From Iphinoe sp. HA4291-MV1 (GTDB taxonomy: Bacteria; Cyanobacteriota; Cyanobacteriia; Cyanobacteriales; Nostocaceae), in the NCBI GenBank assembly GCA_019359415.1, contig JAHHHH010000042.1:1-60057 (forward strand): a DNA stretch of 60,057 nt, read 5' to 3'. Shown here piece after piece: positions 43,104 through 52,154 of this stretch. Within the stretch, counting starts at the first letter, position 1. The number at the start of each line of letters is the position of its first letter. Under the pieces are notes generated by a model. It ran no database searches. It was given only the letters and a program-made list of their open reading frames with translations, and had not been told where the DNA came from. Position numbers and translations under genes: made by a program.

Positions 43104-43877
43104 TTATATTTTTTGAATACGAGTTAATGCTTTCTCCATGTCCGACAGCTGTAATGCACCGGATAAAATTTCACCATTCATCACAAAGAAGGGAGTACCA
43201 GTAAGTCCTAAGTTCTCAGCAAGCAGCATATCTTTCTTAATTGCAGTGTTAGCAAGGAGGCGATCGCGTTTAAACTTTTCAAGATCCAAATTTAGATTTT
43301 TGGCAATATCCGAATATAACGATTCACCAAGTTGTTTTTGATGGGTAAAGAGTGCGTCTTGATACTCCCAAAATTTACCCTGTTGCTGTGCAGCCCAAGC
43401 AGCTGTCGCTGCTGGCATTGCTTGAGAATGAATAGGTGTCAGAGGGAAATGTTTGTAAACTAAAGTCACCTTATCTCTGTGCTTTGCCATAAACTGTTTT
43501 AGGGTTTTATGCGCTTGAGCACAATAGGGACATTGAAAATCTGAAAATTCTACCAGTAAAACCTTGAACTCAGTCGAGCCAGTCGTGGGAGACTCACCAA
43601 TCACCTCTTGAGGATTGGTTTTCATTTGACGCACAAATGTTTGCTGTGCTTGCTGTATCTGTGCTTGTTGCTTTTGTTGGTACGCTTGTACAGATTCCAG
43701 AATGACTTCCGGATGTTCGCGGATAATTTGCAAAACTTGTTGTTCCAGTTGCGAATTGGTGGAGTTAGCTGCTTGTGCAGGAAATGACGAACCTAAAACT
43801 AGAAACAGTAATATGAGCGCAGCCAAGTTACGTAGCCACTGAAGTCGTTTTCCGAGCCTACAGAAGAATGCACGCAT
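43104..43877 (-). CDS. DsbA-like thioredoxin-fold protein, secreted
   Basis: 257 residues. Signal peptide (NLAALILLFLVLGSSFPAQA), a helical Gln-rich segment (QAYQQKQQAQIQQAQQTF), then a DsbA/DsbG-type domain with active-site FSDFQCPYCAQAH and the cis-Pro region LTGTPFFVMNG. It would form or shuffle disulfides in periplasmic or lumenal proteins. Known relatives in cyanobacteria are annotated as DsbA family or thioredoxin domain proteins. Confidence 0.92.
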   Translation of the reverse strand: MRAFFCRLGKRLQWLRNLAALILLFLVLGSSFPAQAANSTNSQLEQQVLQIIREHPEVILESVQAYQQKQQAQIQQAQQTFVRQMKTNPQEVIGESPTTGSTEFKVLLVEFSDFQCPYCAQAHKTLKQFMAKHRDKVTLVYKHFPLTPIHSQAMPAATAAWAAQQQGKFWEYQDALFTHQKQLGESLYSDIAKNLNLDLEKFKRDRLLANTAIKKDMLLAENLGLTGTPFFVMNGEILSGALQLSDMEKALTRIQKI

Positions 43878-44070
43878 ACAGAAACTTGTTGTGGTTTATA
43901 TTTCTACATTATTCTTTTAGTATTATTCCTTGTTATGGGTTACTTTAGTTAATACTCCGCAAACAAATTAATTAAGTGTGATTACTTATTTTGTCCTAAA
44001 TCTATAAATCATCTCATAAATTGAACAGTATGCATAGTCTATTTTTTACCATCGTGATTGAAACATTGAG

Positions 44071-44607
44071 GTGTTTAGAACAAAGATGATAGTCAAAAGC
44101 TCTTACTCTAAGGTGAACCCAGTGACAATAACAAAAAAATCTGTCTCATTTTTTCTTGCCTTCCTTGGAACATTATCTTTCTCCACATTAGTCAGTGCTG
44201 TGATTCAACAAGAAAGAACAAATTTCATACCTCAAGAAACGATAAGCGAACAGGAGAAAAAAGTATTAATAGCCCAAAATCTTAAGTCTTGTCCAAATCC
44301 AGACAATCCTAGTACACTTGTATACCTGATTGCCGGTAGAAAATCAGTAAGAGTTTTTTCCAGCAATAGAAAAACATATATGAATGTTGCCTTCAACAAC
44401 AAAGCCTTAATTGAGAATGCTGAGGTCAGAATAGATAATGAAAACCCAAGAATCTATAGTGCGAAGAATCAGAATAACACGACAAGATACTATGTCGTAT
44501 ACTTTAACAATTCTCAAAATACTCAGAGGGAAGGACTTTTGATAACACGATATTATAATGACCAACTATCGATAGAAAAAGCTACTTGCATACCGTATGT
44601 GCGATAA
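44071..44607 (+). CDS. Hypothetical secreted protein, 178 residues
   Basis: Starts at GTG 44071 or ATG 44086. An N-terminal hydrophobic segment (SVSFFLAFLGTLSFSTLVSAV) acts as a signal or anchor. The mature part has two cysteines (SCPNPD and ATCIPYVR), polar, Asn-rich and likely beta. No family recognised. AT-rich, with a repeat-rich gap downstream. Confidence 0.68.
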   Translation: MFRTKMIVKSSYSKVNPVTITKKSVSFFLAFLGTLSFSTLVSAVIQQERTNFIPQETISEQEKKVLIAQNLKSCPNPDNPSTLVYLIAGRKSVRVFSSNRKTYMNVAFNNKALIENAEVRIDNENPRIYSAKNQNNTTRYYVVYFNNSQNTQREGLLITRYYNDQLSIEKATCIPYVR

Positions 44608-44744
44608 GTTGTAGATGGACATAATTAACAATTCAAGTAAAGATTCAGGTCTAAAGTTGAGGTATTAAAGATGGTGCTTGCACAAAAGGATTGACCATTG
44701 TTTTTATCGCTTGGTCAAAAAATTCAATGACAAAACGTCCTTGG

Positions 44745-44946
44745 CGACGCACGGCAGTCGCTACAACGGGGGGAACCCCAACGCCAGATACCTACGGTAA
44801 GTCCTGCGGATAGACTGCGCCAACGCGTAGCGTCTCCCTTAGGTGTACACACAAATAATTTAATCACCCCAAACTCCATTTTGTAGGGTGGGCACTGTCC
44901 ATCAATGACAAAGACAATTGCAATATGGGCAAAGTGCCCACCCTAC
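44745..44946. repeat. Interspersed repeat plus a 14-bp inverted repeat pair
   Basis: 44745-44845 has GC-rich family blocks (ACGGCAGTCGCTACAACGGG, CGTAGCGTCTCCC). Next, GTAGGGTGGGCACT (44883-44896) and AGTGCCCACCCTAC (44933-44946) form a perfect inverted repeat around a 36-base spacer, typical of a tiny MITE. A related CAGCCCACCCTACT occurs at 9753-9766. Confidence 0.75.
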
Positions 44947-44968
44947 CTTGGATTTGCGCTCATTCGTA

Positions 44969-47887
44969 TCAACGCGCAGCACAACTAGCAGGTGTTGGCT
45001 GCTCACGTTGTACACCAGTCTTGGTGGGATCATAAGCTACCAGCACCACCTGACCTTTTTCATTGAATATCCATCCTCGAGCCGGTACTATCTCTTCGAC
45101 TCTTGCACTGCTAGATCGCTGCTTTTTAGTTGCACTTGTTGAATTCCTCGTACTGCTGGCGACAGGCTTGACTAAATCCACGCGCACATTGTCACTACCT
45201 AGAATTTGACTGGGATTAGTTGGAAATCCGCCACGTCCGGTGATGGTAAATTCGCCACCACCTCGTAGACAAGGATTTTGGGCAATTTGCTGTGTGGGAT
45301 CGATGACAGTTTCTGAGAATTCAATTAACCCCTGGCTGGGGTCAATGTTTGGGGTATTCAAGATAATTTGACCACTCAGGTCTGGACCTTGTTCGGAAAA
45401 AGCTGTGATATCACTTTTATCTGTTAATTGCTCCTGAACCTCTAACCCAAAAACTTTTTCAGCAGTAATTTTGATTGTACCTCCACTACCTCCAAAGGCA
45501 TTGGCAGTGATGTCGCTATTTTCATTTGGGAAGGCGACTACGAAGCCATCTTTGGCATTGATGGTGATTTTGCCACCATCGCCACCGCCACTCTCTCGTG
45601 TACCAGCCGTTGTAGATATCAGACTTTGGTTACGCAACAGCAATAAGTCTTGCACTTGCAGGTTTTCGATATTACCCCCATTACCGGAAAGGCTTGTAGT
45701 GGTAATTGAGCCTTTATCTAGTGTCAAGTTACGAGCAGTGATATTGAGGATGTTGCCTGCATTACCTGTTCCAAAACTACTGGCTGTGACTTGTGCTCCA
45801 TCTCGGATAGTTAACTGTTCAGTTGTTATGCTTAAATCTCCTCCATTACCGCTTGAGCTTGGAGTGGTAGAAGTAAATATTCCACTAGGAATTCTACCAT
45901 CAGCGGAAGTGCCGACCAACTCTACTGACTTAGCTTCGATTGTGACAATTCCTCCTGAACCCTGAGCAGCAGTTGATGCTCCAATGCGCGAACCATTGTT
46001 TGCAAAAAGCTCGTTTGCCTTAATAGTTAATTGTCCAGCATTGCCAGAACCAAGAGTATCAGCAGTAATAAACGCTCCATCATACAAGGAGATTTTGCCT
46101 TTTGGTACATTGACAATTAAATTCCCAGCATTACGGTTGCCTAAAGTACCAGTCCCTAAACCTGCTTGTCCCTGCAATTCCACGAAATCAGTCGCATTGA
46201 CTGTTACTGTTCCTCCATTAAATTTTGGTTCAGAAGAGAGAGCTTCATCTCCTGATACGACTGCTGCTCCATTTCGGATTATTAATCGTCCAGTATTAAT
46301 AGTTATGTTTCCAGGGACACCACCGTCGATATTTGATGTTGTTATTCCCGTTGGAACCTTCTTAAGAGTACCGACTGCCGATTCAGTTAACTCAGGAGTA
46401 AATGCTCCAGGTCGATTGCCTACAATTTCTATTGATTCATCGGCATTAACTGTGATATTACCACCTAGAGTCTCCTGGGGATAAATTTTAAAAGTTTGGA
46501 ATCCAGTCAAAATACCACTATCATTACGGAGCATCAAGTTTCTGGTTTTTATATTGATATCACCAGCATTACCAGTTCCAGTTGTAACGATTCCTAAGCC
46601 AGTTCCAGACAAGTTGTTAGATAACCTTGGCGATTTTTCCAGAAGATTTCTTACTAACGGGTTACGTGGTTGAGATATATTAGAGACATTGGTACTGACT
46701 ATTTCAATAGTATCTTTAGCTTTAACATTAATATTTCCACTATGAACTGAGTCAGTTGTCAAGTTAATTATTCGAGCAAAATTGGTAAGAGCAATTGATT
46801 TCGCGGAAAGTTCAATATTACCTCCGACCAGATTTCCAGGAGCATTACCTGAAGAAATACTATCAATAATGCTATTGTTGATAGCAAGATTACCACTACT
46901 GTTGAGAGTAAGATTACCGCCGACTAAACCAACTGATCCGATCGCGGTACCTGGTTGAATCATGATATCGCCACTACTGTTGAGAGTAATATTACCGCCT
47001 AATAAACCAACTGATTCGATCGCTGTACCTGGTTGAGTGACAATACCGCCGCCAGCTGTCAAACGAACGTCTCCACCATTGCTGTTGGGGATAAGTTGAC
47101 CATTTGGAGCGAGAAAGAGTTTTGCGGAGACATCCACTGCGCCATTGATGCTCAGATTATTACGAGCATCAATAGTAACAGAACCACTCTGTGCTTGCAG
47201 TTTACCCTGTATATTTATATCGCCCCCTGATAGAGTCAGATTTTGACCGACTCCTACCTCTAATTGGGACCCCTGCACTTGAATGCTTGCAGGATTGTCC
47301 CGAAAGCGCAACCCATTAGGAATATTTATAGTTAACAATGGCGGTGCTTGCGGATTCGTAGCACTAAACTCAAACCCATTATCAAACACAAAACTATTCG
47401 CCGTAGTTGCCAAAAATGAACCACCTATATTCAAACTAGCATTTGGTCCAAAAATAATCCCCGCAGGATTGAGTAAAAACAGGTTCGCGTTACCTAGTGC
47501 TCTAATCAAACCATCAATAGTAGAAACAGAACCACCCGTCACTCGGCTGATGATGTTTCGCACATCAGCTGCATTATTAAAGTTAGCCGAACCACCTGTG
47601 GGGACAGAAAAATCTTTGAAGCTGTGGAAAAGATTTCCTCCCCTTCTGGTTCCGTCATTGATGTTGAAATTTCTGCCATCAGGAGTGGTAACTGTGGTGG
47701 ATACAGTTCCATCAGAAGTCACTTGTTGCGCTGTGACTGTATTTATAGAAGTTAAACTCCCTATGGTGCATAGGGGTAAAGTGATTAAAAAGAGCGATGC
47801 TCCAAAGGAGCCGCTTCGCGATCGCGCTTTACGCACGCTACGTGATGCTCTCGCTCTTAGCTGGCGTGATCGCCGATTATGTTTCAT
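44969..47887 (-). CDS. Filamentous-haemagglutinin-type (two-partner secretion) exoprotein
   Basis: 972 residues from ATG 47887. The N-terminal TPS secretion domain (about 55-190: NFNINDGTRRGGNLFHSFKD, NLFLLNPAGIIFGPNASLNI, GGSFLATTANSF) is followed by a beta-helix of Gly/Asn-rich repeats (GNAGDINIKTRNL, SGNGGDLSITTEQLTIRDGA) and a typical end (PTQQIAQNPCLRGGGEFTIT, GGFPTNPSQILG). It is exported by an outer-membrane TpsB pore not encoded here. The first ~30 residues before the hydrophobic signal (RSRQLRARASRSVRKARSRS) are extraordinarily Arg/Ser-rich and come from an interspersed repeat. Confidence 0.92.
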   Translation of the reverse strand: MKHNRRSRQLRARASRSVRKARSRSGSFGASLFLITLPLCTIGSLTSINTVTAQQVTSDGTVSTTVTTPDGRNFNINDGTRRGGNLFHSFKDFSVPTGGSANFNNAADVRNIISRVTGGSVSTIDGLIRALGNANLFLLNPAGIIFGPNASLNIGGSFLATTANSFVFDNGFEFSATNPQAPPLLTINIPNGLRFRDNPASIQVQGSQLEVGVGQNLTLSGGDINIQGKLQAQSGSVTIDARNNLSINGAVDVSAKLFLAPNGQLIPNSNGGDVRLTAGGGIVTQPGTAIESVGLLGGNITLNSSGDIMIQPGTAIGSVGLVGGNLTLNSSGNLAINNSIIDSISSGNAPGNLVGGNIELSAKSIALTNFARIINLTTDSVHSGNINVKAKDTIEIVSTNVSNISQPRNPLVRNLLEKSPRLSNNLSGTGLGIVTTGTGNAGDINIKTRNLMLRNDSGILTGFQTFKIYPQETLGGNITVNADESIEIVGNRPGAFTPELTESAVGTLKKVPTGITTSNIDGGVPGNITINTGRLIIRNGAAVVSGDEALSSEPKFNGGTVTVNATDFVELQGQAGLGTGTLGNRNAGNLIVNVPKGKISLYDGAFITADTLGSGNAGQLTIKANELFANNGSRIGASTAAQGSGGIVTIEAKSVELVGTSADGRIPSGIFTSTTPSSSGNGGDLSITTEQLTIRDGAQVTASSFGTGNAGNILNITARNLTLDKGSITTTSLSGNGGNIENLQVQDLLLLRNQSLISTTAGTRESGGGDGGKITINAKDGFVVAFPNENSDITANAFGGSGGTIKITAEKVFGLEVQEQLTDKSDITAFSEQGPDLSGQIILNTPNIDPSQGLIEFSETVIDPTQQIAQNPCLRGGGEFTITGRGGFPTNPSQILGSDNVRVDLVKPVASSTRNSTSATKKQRSSSARVEEIVPARGWIFNEKGQVVLVAYDPTKTGVQREQPTPASCAAR
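47800..47880. repeat. Interspersed repeat encoding the signal-peptide N-region of the TPS exoprotein
   Basis: Blocks CCGCTTCGCGATCGCGCTTT, CGCACGCTACGTGATGC and TCTCGCTCTTAGC belong to the GC-rich family seen at 32800 and 52155. Translated on the minus strand they give the Arg/Ser-rich start of the exoprotein. Confidence 0.65.
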
Positions 47888-47946
47888 AAATTTAAGTTTT
47901 TATACTAGTATTACCTAACACTCAGGATAAAACGGAAGAGGCACAA

Positions 47947-48153
47947 ATGAATACAAAAGAAAAAATCCAAGCAGAAATTGACAGCCTCAACGAAGAATAT
48001 CTTGATGAGCTATATCTCTTGATCTAAAGATTTTACACAATCTAAACAACACTCTAGAAAGCCTAGCTTCATGTCTAAACTGAAGCAGATAAAAATTGAT
48101 GCGATGCTCCAGAGAATTTGTCTGCCAATCTCGATTTTTCTTCTGACTACTGA
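47947..48153 (+). pseudogene. Antitoxin-like gene relic with two frame breaks
   Basis: From ATG 47947: MNTKEKIQAEIDSLNEEYLD continues six residues, then stops at 48025. One base shift restores DFTQSKQHSRKPSFMSKLKQ, and a 5-base duplication GATGC GATGC (48098-48107) breaks it again. Removing it yields IDAPENLSANLDFSSDY then TGA at 48151-48153. The rebuilt ~66-residue protein resembles the short antitoxins paired with PIN-type toxins in cyanobacteria. No toxin gene follows. Confidence 0.6.
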
Positions 48154-48181
48154 GTTGTGAGTCGGTGAGTTCTTTCTCCAG

Positions 48182-48532
48182 TCAAATACCTACAGCTTTA
48201 TCGAAACGCAACATTTCCAAGCTTCTGTCTCCATACACCCCCTCTATCTGCTGACGACAACACTCAATCGCAAAATCGTTTAACTCCTCCGGCTCAATAC
48301 CGTACATATCCTGAAAGACTTCTGGTTCTACACGGCAAAATCGCGGACGATTTGGGTAGATGCGACATTCTCGCGAATCTTTATCGAAATTTACGCACCA
48401 TCCCCCATCACCAACCATGCTCAGATACAGTTCCAGTTCCTCTGGTGATAAATACTCATACAAGTCTGGACGATCTGCTGGATCAAGATGACAGCAGGCT
48501 CCACATTGCTTAACACATTGCCAAGTTGCCAT
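48182..48532 (-). CDS. YkgJ-family cysteine-cluster protein
   Basis: 116 residues from ATG 48532. Cysteines: CVKQCGACC at the start, GGWCVNFDKDSRECRIYPNR in the middle, FCRVEP, and ECCRQQ near the end. This is the YkgJ-type zinc- or iron-sulphur-binding layout. Cytosolic; the function is not established in the family. Stands alone, divergent from psb30. Confidence 0.9.
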   Translation of the reverse strand: MATWQCVKQCGACCHLDPADRPDLYEYLSPEELELYLSMVGDGGWCVNFDKDSRECRIYPNRPRFCRVEPEVFQDMYGIEPEELNDFAIECCRQQIEGVYGDRSLEMLRFDKAVGI

Positions 48533-48677
48533 AACGAAAATCTGTTCTAAACGTTCTACCTTTTTGAATCTTTATAGTTTTTTTTATAATTTTGTTAAGT
48601 AAATTAAAGGCGATCGCTCATCGCCGGATATGATCTATTGCGGGTTTTGCAATAACGCTAGTTTTCAAGGAGGATCA

Positions 48678-48818
48678 ATGGACGCTATATTCAATATATT
48701 CAATGCTGTAGCCAATATTAATTGGGAAGTCATTTTCCAGCTACTTTTTGTTACACTCATTATGCTGGCTGGTCCTGCAGTCATTTTTGTGCTGGCATTT
48801 CGCAACGGTGACTTATAA
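48678..48818 (+). CDS. psb30: Photosystem II reaction centre protein Psb30 (Ycf12)
   Basis: 46 residues from ATG 48678, with an ideal AAGGAGG seven bases upstream. A single transmembrane helix with the family pattern [20 protein letters not shown] and the end RNGDL. Psb30 lies at the edge of the photosystem II core near cytochrome b559 and stabilises it under strong light. The N-terminus is about a dozen residues longer than in some relatives. Confidence 0.9.
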   Translation: MDAIFNIFNAVANINWEVIFQLLFVTLIMLAGPAVIFVLAFRNGDL

Positions 48819-48859
48819 AAGTACTGAGAACCGAGTACCGAGTAGAAATGACTCGGTAC

Positions 48860-51094
48860 TCAGTGTTCGTTGCTCAGCACTGATAAAACTTGAAGGGCAG
48901 TTTGAATAATCTGGTTGTATTCGGGTTGAGAAACATCAACCTCTATGGCTTCTTGACGACTGATTCCCAGTAAGCCGATGTTATGTCCTAGCTGAACGGC
49001 TAATATTTTACCTTCGGGACTTCCGATTCTTAATTCTGGTACAGAACCGTTTTTATAGATTCCACAGGTATAGTGGCGTTGATTGTACTCAAAAGTGGTT
49101 CTTAAGGTTGCTGATTGTGCAGCAAAAAAAATGGGAGACTGGATTGGGAGCCGAACGCCAAGTAACTCCAACTCGATAGTTGTGTTGCCATTAAAGTGGT
49201 TTTCTCGTAGTTTGTAAGCGATATCTAGTCGCGGCGGTAGAGGAAAATACTCACGAGCGCGCCAAGCGATCGCCTTAATTTTGTACTCTAAATCATCAAT
49301 AGTCTGTGCTAGGGTTAGCTTGAGATGACCCTTACCTATAGTTTCTTGCTCAATGACTCGCACATGAGGTGTCCAAAAGACTGGATCTGGGTTGTCGATT
49401 CCGCATGGCTCTAAAACATTAAGCTGTTGATAAAGCTGAGGATGAATTTGATTGAGGTTGGCAGATGTGTCAATTTTCAAAAGTGGTTTGAGGTGTTGAG
49501 GTTCTAGACACTTATTTGCAAATTCACTAAGACGCGATCGCAATATCTCTAAATTCTTTGATGGCAGAGAAAATCCCCCAGCGGCTTTGTGTCCGCCAAA
49601 TTTGCCAAGCAAGTCCCGACAATATTCTAAAGCGTCAAACACATGGAACTCTGGAATTCCACGCGCTGAACCGCGAATGTGCTCCTCATCCTCATATGTG
49701 CCAATAAATACCGGGACACCGTAACGTTCTACCAAACGAGAAGCAACGATACCAATCACACCATGATGCCAGTTAGGTTGTACAATGACCAACACGCGGT
49801 CTCGCTGTAGATAAGCATTATAGCACATCTCTACAATTTCTCTCGCCTCTTTCTCAATTTGCTCGCACATTTCCCGGCGTTGGCGGTTAATTGCTTCACA
49901 CTGCATCGCCCGCTCTTGCGCTATCCCCATATCATCAGTCGTCAGCAATTCGATAACAATCTGCGGATCAGCAATACGACCAATTGCATTAATTCTCGGA
50001 CCTAATCGAAAGCCAATGTCCTCTGGCTTGAGAGAAGATGAGGGAGAATTGGGAATTGGGAATTGGGAATTGGGAATCGAGTATTGCCCCTTGCCCATTG
50101 CCCATTGCCCATTGCCCATTGCCCCTTGCCCATTGCCCATTGCCCCTTGCCCATTGCCCATTGCCCATTGCCCCTTGCCCATTGCCCATTGCCCCTTGCC
50201 CATTGCCCCTTGCCCCTCTTGTCTTCCATTCAACTGCACTCCAGACATCTGAATCAAAGCTTGCACTCCAGGGAGATTGGATTTGGGTAACTGCTGCAAA
50301 CCGTTTTTCACCCAGTGGCGATTTACGCCAGTCAAGGGAGCCAAATCTGCAATGGTTCCTAATGTAAAAAGTTCCAGCATTGAAGTTAATATGCCATCAT
50401 TAGCTTGTCCCAATTTTTCAGCGAGGGATACAGCTAAAATGTAAGCAACACCAACACCAGCAATACCCCGATAAGGTGAAAATTCTCGTATAAGTTTGGG
50501 ATTGAGAATGGCGTGTGCTGGGGGTAATTGTTGAGGGATATCGTGATGGTCGGTGACAATAACTTTTACACCAAGTTCTCTCGCTCGCTCAATTGGTTCA
50601 AACGCTGAGATACCATTATCCACAGTAAGTATTAATTTTACACCTTCGCCGTGGAATTCTTCAACGATACGTTTATTGATACCATAGCCTTCATGCATTC
50701 GGCTGGGGATAGCATAATCGACTTGAGCACCCAACCAACGAAGACCACGCAAAAGTAAAGCAGTGCTTGTCATCCCATCAGCATCGTAATCACCGCAGAT
50801 AGCTATTTTCTCTTGAGAAGCGATCGCATTTTGCAACAACTCCAGGCTGATTCCCAAATCAGGAAAGTCATCTAAAGGCGAAGGCAATTCCAGGTATCCT
50901 GAATTTAAAAAGATTTGTGCTTGTTCTGGCGTTTCAATACCCCGATTTATCAGCAGTTGGTTGATTAAGGGCGGTAAATTTGTGATTTCCGCCATTTCTT
51001 GTGCCAATTCTGTTTTTTGAGGGTAAAATTGCCACCTTTGGTGAGGTAGTCGCTGACGAGAACGGGAAGATTCCGGTATGGATTGGTTGGACAC
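48860..51094 (-). CDS. recJ: Single-stranded-DNA-specific exonuclease RecJ (copy 2) containing eighteen in-frame heptamers
   Basis: About 744 residues taking GTG 51094 as start (the frame is open to GTG 51175; homology begins near PHQRWQFYPQ). DHH motifs: ICGDYDADGMTSTALLLRG, LTVDNGISAF, VIVTDHHDIPQQLPPA and IGFRLGPRINAIGR; DHHA1: LLGKFGGHKAAGGFSLP; an OB-like domain follows (KLTLAQTIDDLEYKIKAIAW). About residues 291-353 are a translated repeat: 7-residue units [14 protein letters not shown], then PNSQFPI. Relatives lack it. It lies in a surface loop region before the RLGPRIN motif. This copy is shorter than copy 1 and lacks its C-terminal extension. Confidence 0.92.
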   Translation of the reverse strand: MSNQSIPESSRSRQRLPHQRWQFYPQKTELAQEMAEITNLPPLINQLLINRGIETPEQAQIFLNSGYLELPSPLDDFPDLGISLELLQNAIASQEKIAICGDYDADGMTSTALLLRGLRWLGAQVDYAIPSRMHEGYGINKRIVEEFHGEGVKLILTVDNGISAFEPIERARELGVKVIVTDHHDIPQQLPPAHAILNPKLIREFSPYRGIAGVGVAYILAVSLAEKLGQANDGILTSMLELFTLGTIADLAPLTGVNRHWVKNGLQQLPKSNLPGVQALIQMSGVQLNGRQEGQGAMGKGQWAMGKGQWAMGNGQGAMGNGQGAMGNGQWAMGKGQYSIPNSQFPIPNSPSSSLKPEDIGFRLGPRINAIGRIADPQIVIELLTTDDMGIAQERAMQCEAINRQRREMCEQIEKEAREIVEMCYNAYLQRDRVLVIVQPNWHHGVIGIVASRLVERYGVPVFIGTYEDEEHIRGSARGIPEFHVFDALEYCRDLLGKFGGHKAAGGFSLPSKNLEILRSRLSEFANKCLEPQHLKPLLKIDTSANLNQIHPQLYQQLNVLEPCGIDNPDPVFWTPHVRVIEQETIGKGHLKLTLAQTIDDLEYKIKAIAWRAREYFPLPPRLDIAYKLRENHFNGNTTIELELLGVRLPIQSPIFFAAQSATLRTTFEYNQRHYTCGIYKNGSVPELRIGSPEGKILAVQLGHNIGLLGISRQEAIEVDVSQPEYNQIIQTALQVLSVLSNEH
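50047..50212. repeat. AATTGGG x4 and CCC(A/C)TTG x18 inside recJ copy 2
   Basis: AATTGGG four times at 50047-50074, then eighteen contiguous heptamers at 50087-50212 (CCCATTG with CCCCTTG variants). Eighteen units make 126 bp, a multiple of three, so the reading frame is kept. The variants are arranged in a semi-regular order, suggesting growth by slippage or unequal exchange. Confidence 0.96.
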
Positions 51095-51191
51095 AGTGTG
51101 AATTAATGATTGTGTTGGGAAAACTTCTTGAGGATTTTGACATCTCCCCTCACTAATTGCAAGGCGCGATCGCACTACTCCATACCTCCCG

Positions 51192-51254
51192 CATTGTTAA
51201 TGCATCGGCTTACATTGTTAATGTATCGACTTACATTGTTAATGCATCGGCTTA
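51192..51254. repeat. Three 21-bp tandem repeats
   Basis: Unit CATTGTTAATGCATCGGCTT plus A at 51192-51212, 51213-51233 (two changes) and 51234-51254, with a partial fourth. Non-coding, upstream of the recJ copy 2 start and of the protease relic. Confidence 0.9.
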
Positions 51255-51255
51255 C

Positions 51256-51444
51256 ATTGTTTTTCCCTACTCCAAAGTATAAACAGTATTTCACCGCTAG
51301 TTCTGGATGGACGGCAAGTTTCCAAGCTGGTTGTAGTATTCTTAAGGAAGAACAAAATTTCCTTTTACATGATTGCGATACTGCGGCTGGTTCTTCTGGA
51401 GGACCAATTATCGCCAGAATTAATTTTGTAAAATTTTTTATGTA
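51256..51444 (+). pseudogene. Trypsin-like serine protease C-terminal relic
   Basis: The plus frame contains SGWTASFQAGCSI and FLLHDCDTAAGSSGGPIIA. The latter matches the catalytic-serine region of V8/trypsin-like peptidases (D-T-A-x-G-S-S-G-x-P). The His and Asp parts of the triad and the last strands are missing, and no start lies close by. The 5' side is replaced by 21-bp tandem repeats. Confidence 0.65.
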
Positions 51445-51467
51445 AATTTTCATGGTAATACTTAATT

Positions 51468-52046
51468 ATGAGCGCGTTAACCTTACAGTTACCTCCATCG
51501 TTAAAATTAACTGATGAAGAATTTGAACAACTTGTGGCTGTTAATCAAGAATTACGGTTGGAATTGGATGCTCAAGGGGAATTAATTATCATGTCACCTA
51601 CGGGAGGAGAAACGGGGAATCGTAATTTTGATTTATTAGGTCAAGTCTGGTTTTGGAATCGTAAAAATAATCTCGGAAAAGCTTTTGATTCTTCGACAGG
51701 TTTTAAGCTCCCCAATGGTGCGACTCGTTCACCTGATGCATCTTGGATAACTATAGAACGATGGAAAAGATTAACACTGCAACAAAGAAAGAAGTTTCTT
51801 CCTTTGTGTCCTGATTTTGCAGTGGAGTTGGTTTCCGAAAGTGATGATATAGAAGATACTCAAGCTAAGATGCGGGAATATATAAAGAATGGTTTGCGTC
51901 TTGGTTGGTTGATTCATCCTCAAGAGAAACGAGTGGAAATTTATCGTCCTCAAGTTGCGGTGGAAGTTCTGAATTCTCCTAAAAGTTTATTGGGTGAGGA
52001 TGTGTTGCCTGGTTTTGTGTTAGATTTGTCAGCGATTTTTGGTTAA
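51468..52046 (+). CDS. Uma2-family (DUF820) putative endonuclease
   Basis: 192 residues from ATG 51468. A PD-(D/E)XK-like fold: LTDEEFEQLVAVN, GELIIMSPTGGETGNRN, RSPDASWI (acidic), PDFAVELVSESD (E-x-x core) and LGWLIHPQEKRVEIYRP. Hundreds of copies exist in cyanobacterial genomes, and the role is unsettled, probably nuclease activity. Complete. Confidence 0.93.
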   Translation: MSALTLQLPPSLKLTDEEFEQLVAVNQELRLELDAQGELIIMSPTGGETGNRNFDLLGQVWFWNRKNNLGKAFDSSTGFKLPNGATRSPDASWITIERWKRLTLQQRKKFLPLCPDFAVELVSESDDIEDTQAKMREYIKNGLRLGWLIHPQEKRVEIYRPQVAVEVLNSPKSLLGEDVLPGFVLDLSAIFG

Positions 52047-52154
52047 GTATTATCTGCTATATAGGACTCCTATTTGATTTTTGCTCAGCTAGGTACACCT
52101 TTATTCCTTCGGGAGCATCCCAAATGTGTAAATTTATTTTATTTTGTAGTGCCA

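Noticed and set aside
45471-47918. Long plus-strand frames across the TPS exoprotein
   Set aside because: They are antisense shadows of the repetitive Gly/Asn-rich coding sequence and have no family features.
50016-50367. Plus-strand frames with repeated PIAHCPL units inside recJ copy 2
   Set aside because: They are only translations of the heptamer array; every frame through a 7-base repeat gives a 7-residue period.
51192-51254. A CRISPR array
   Set aside because: The 21-bp units abut without spacers, so this is a simple tandem repeat.
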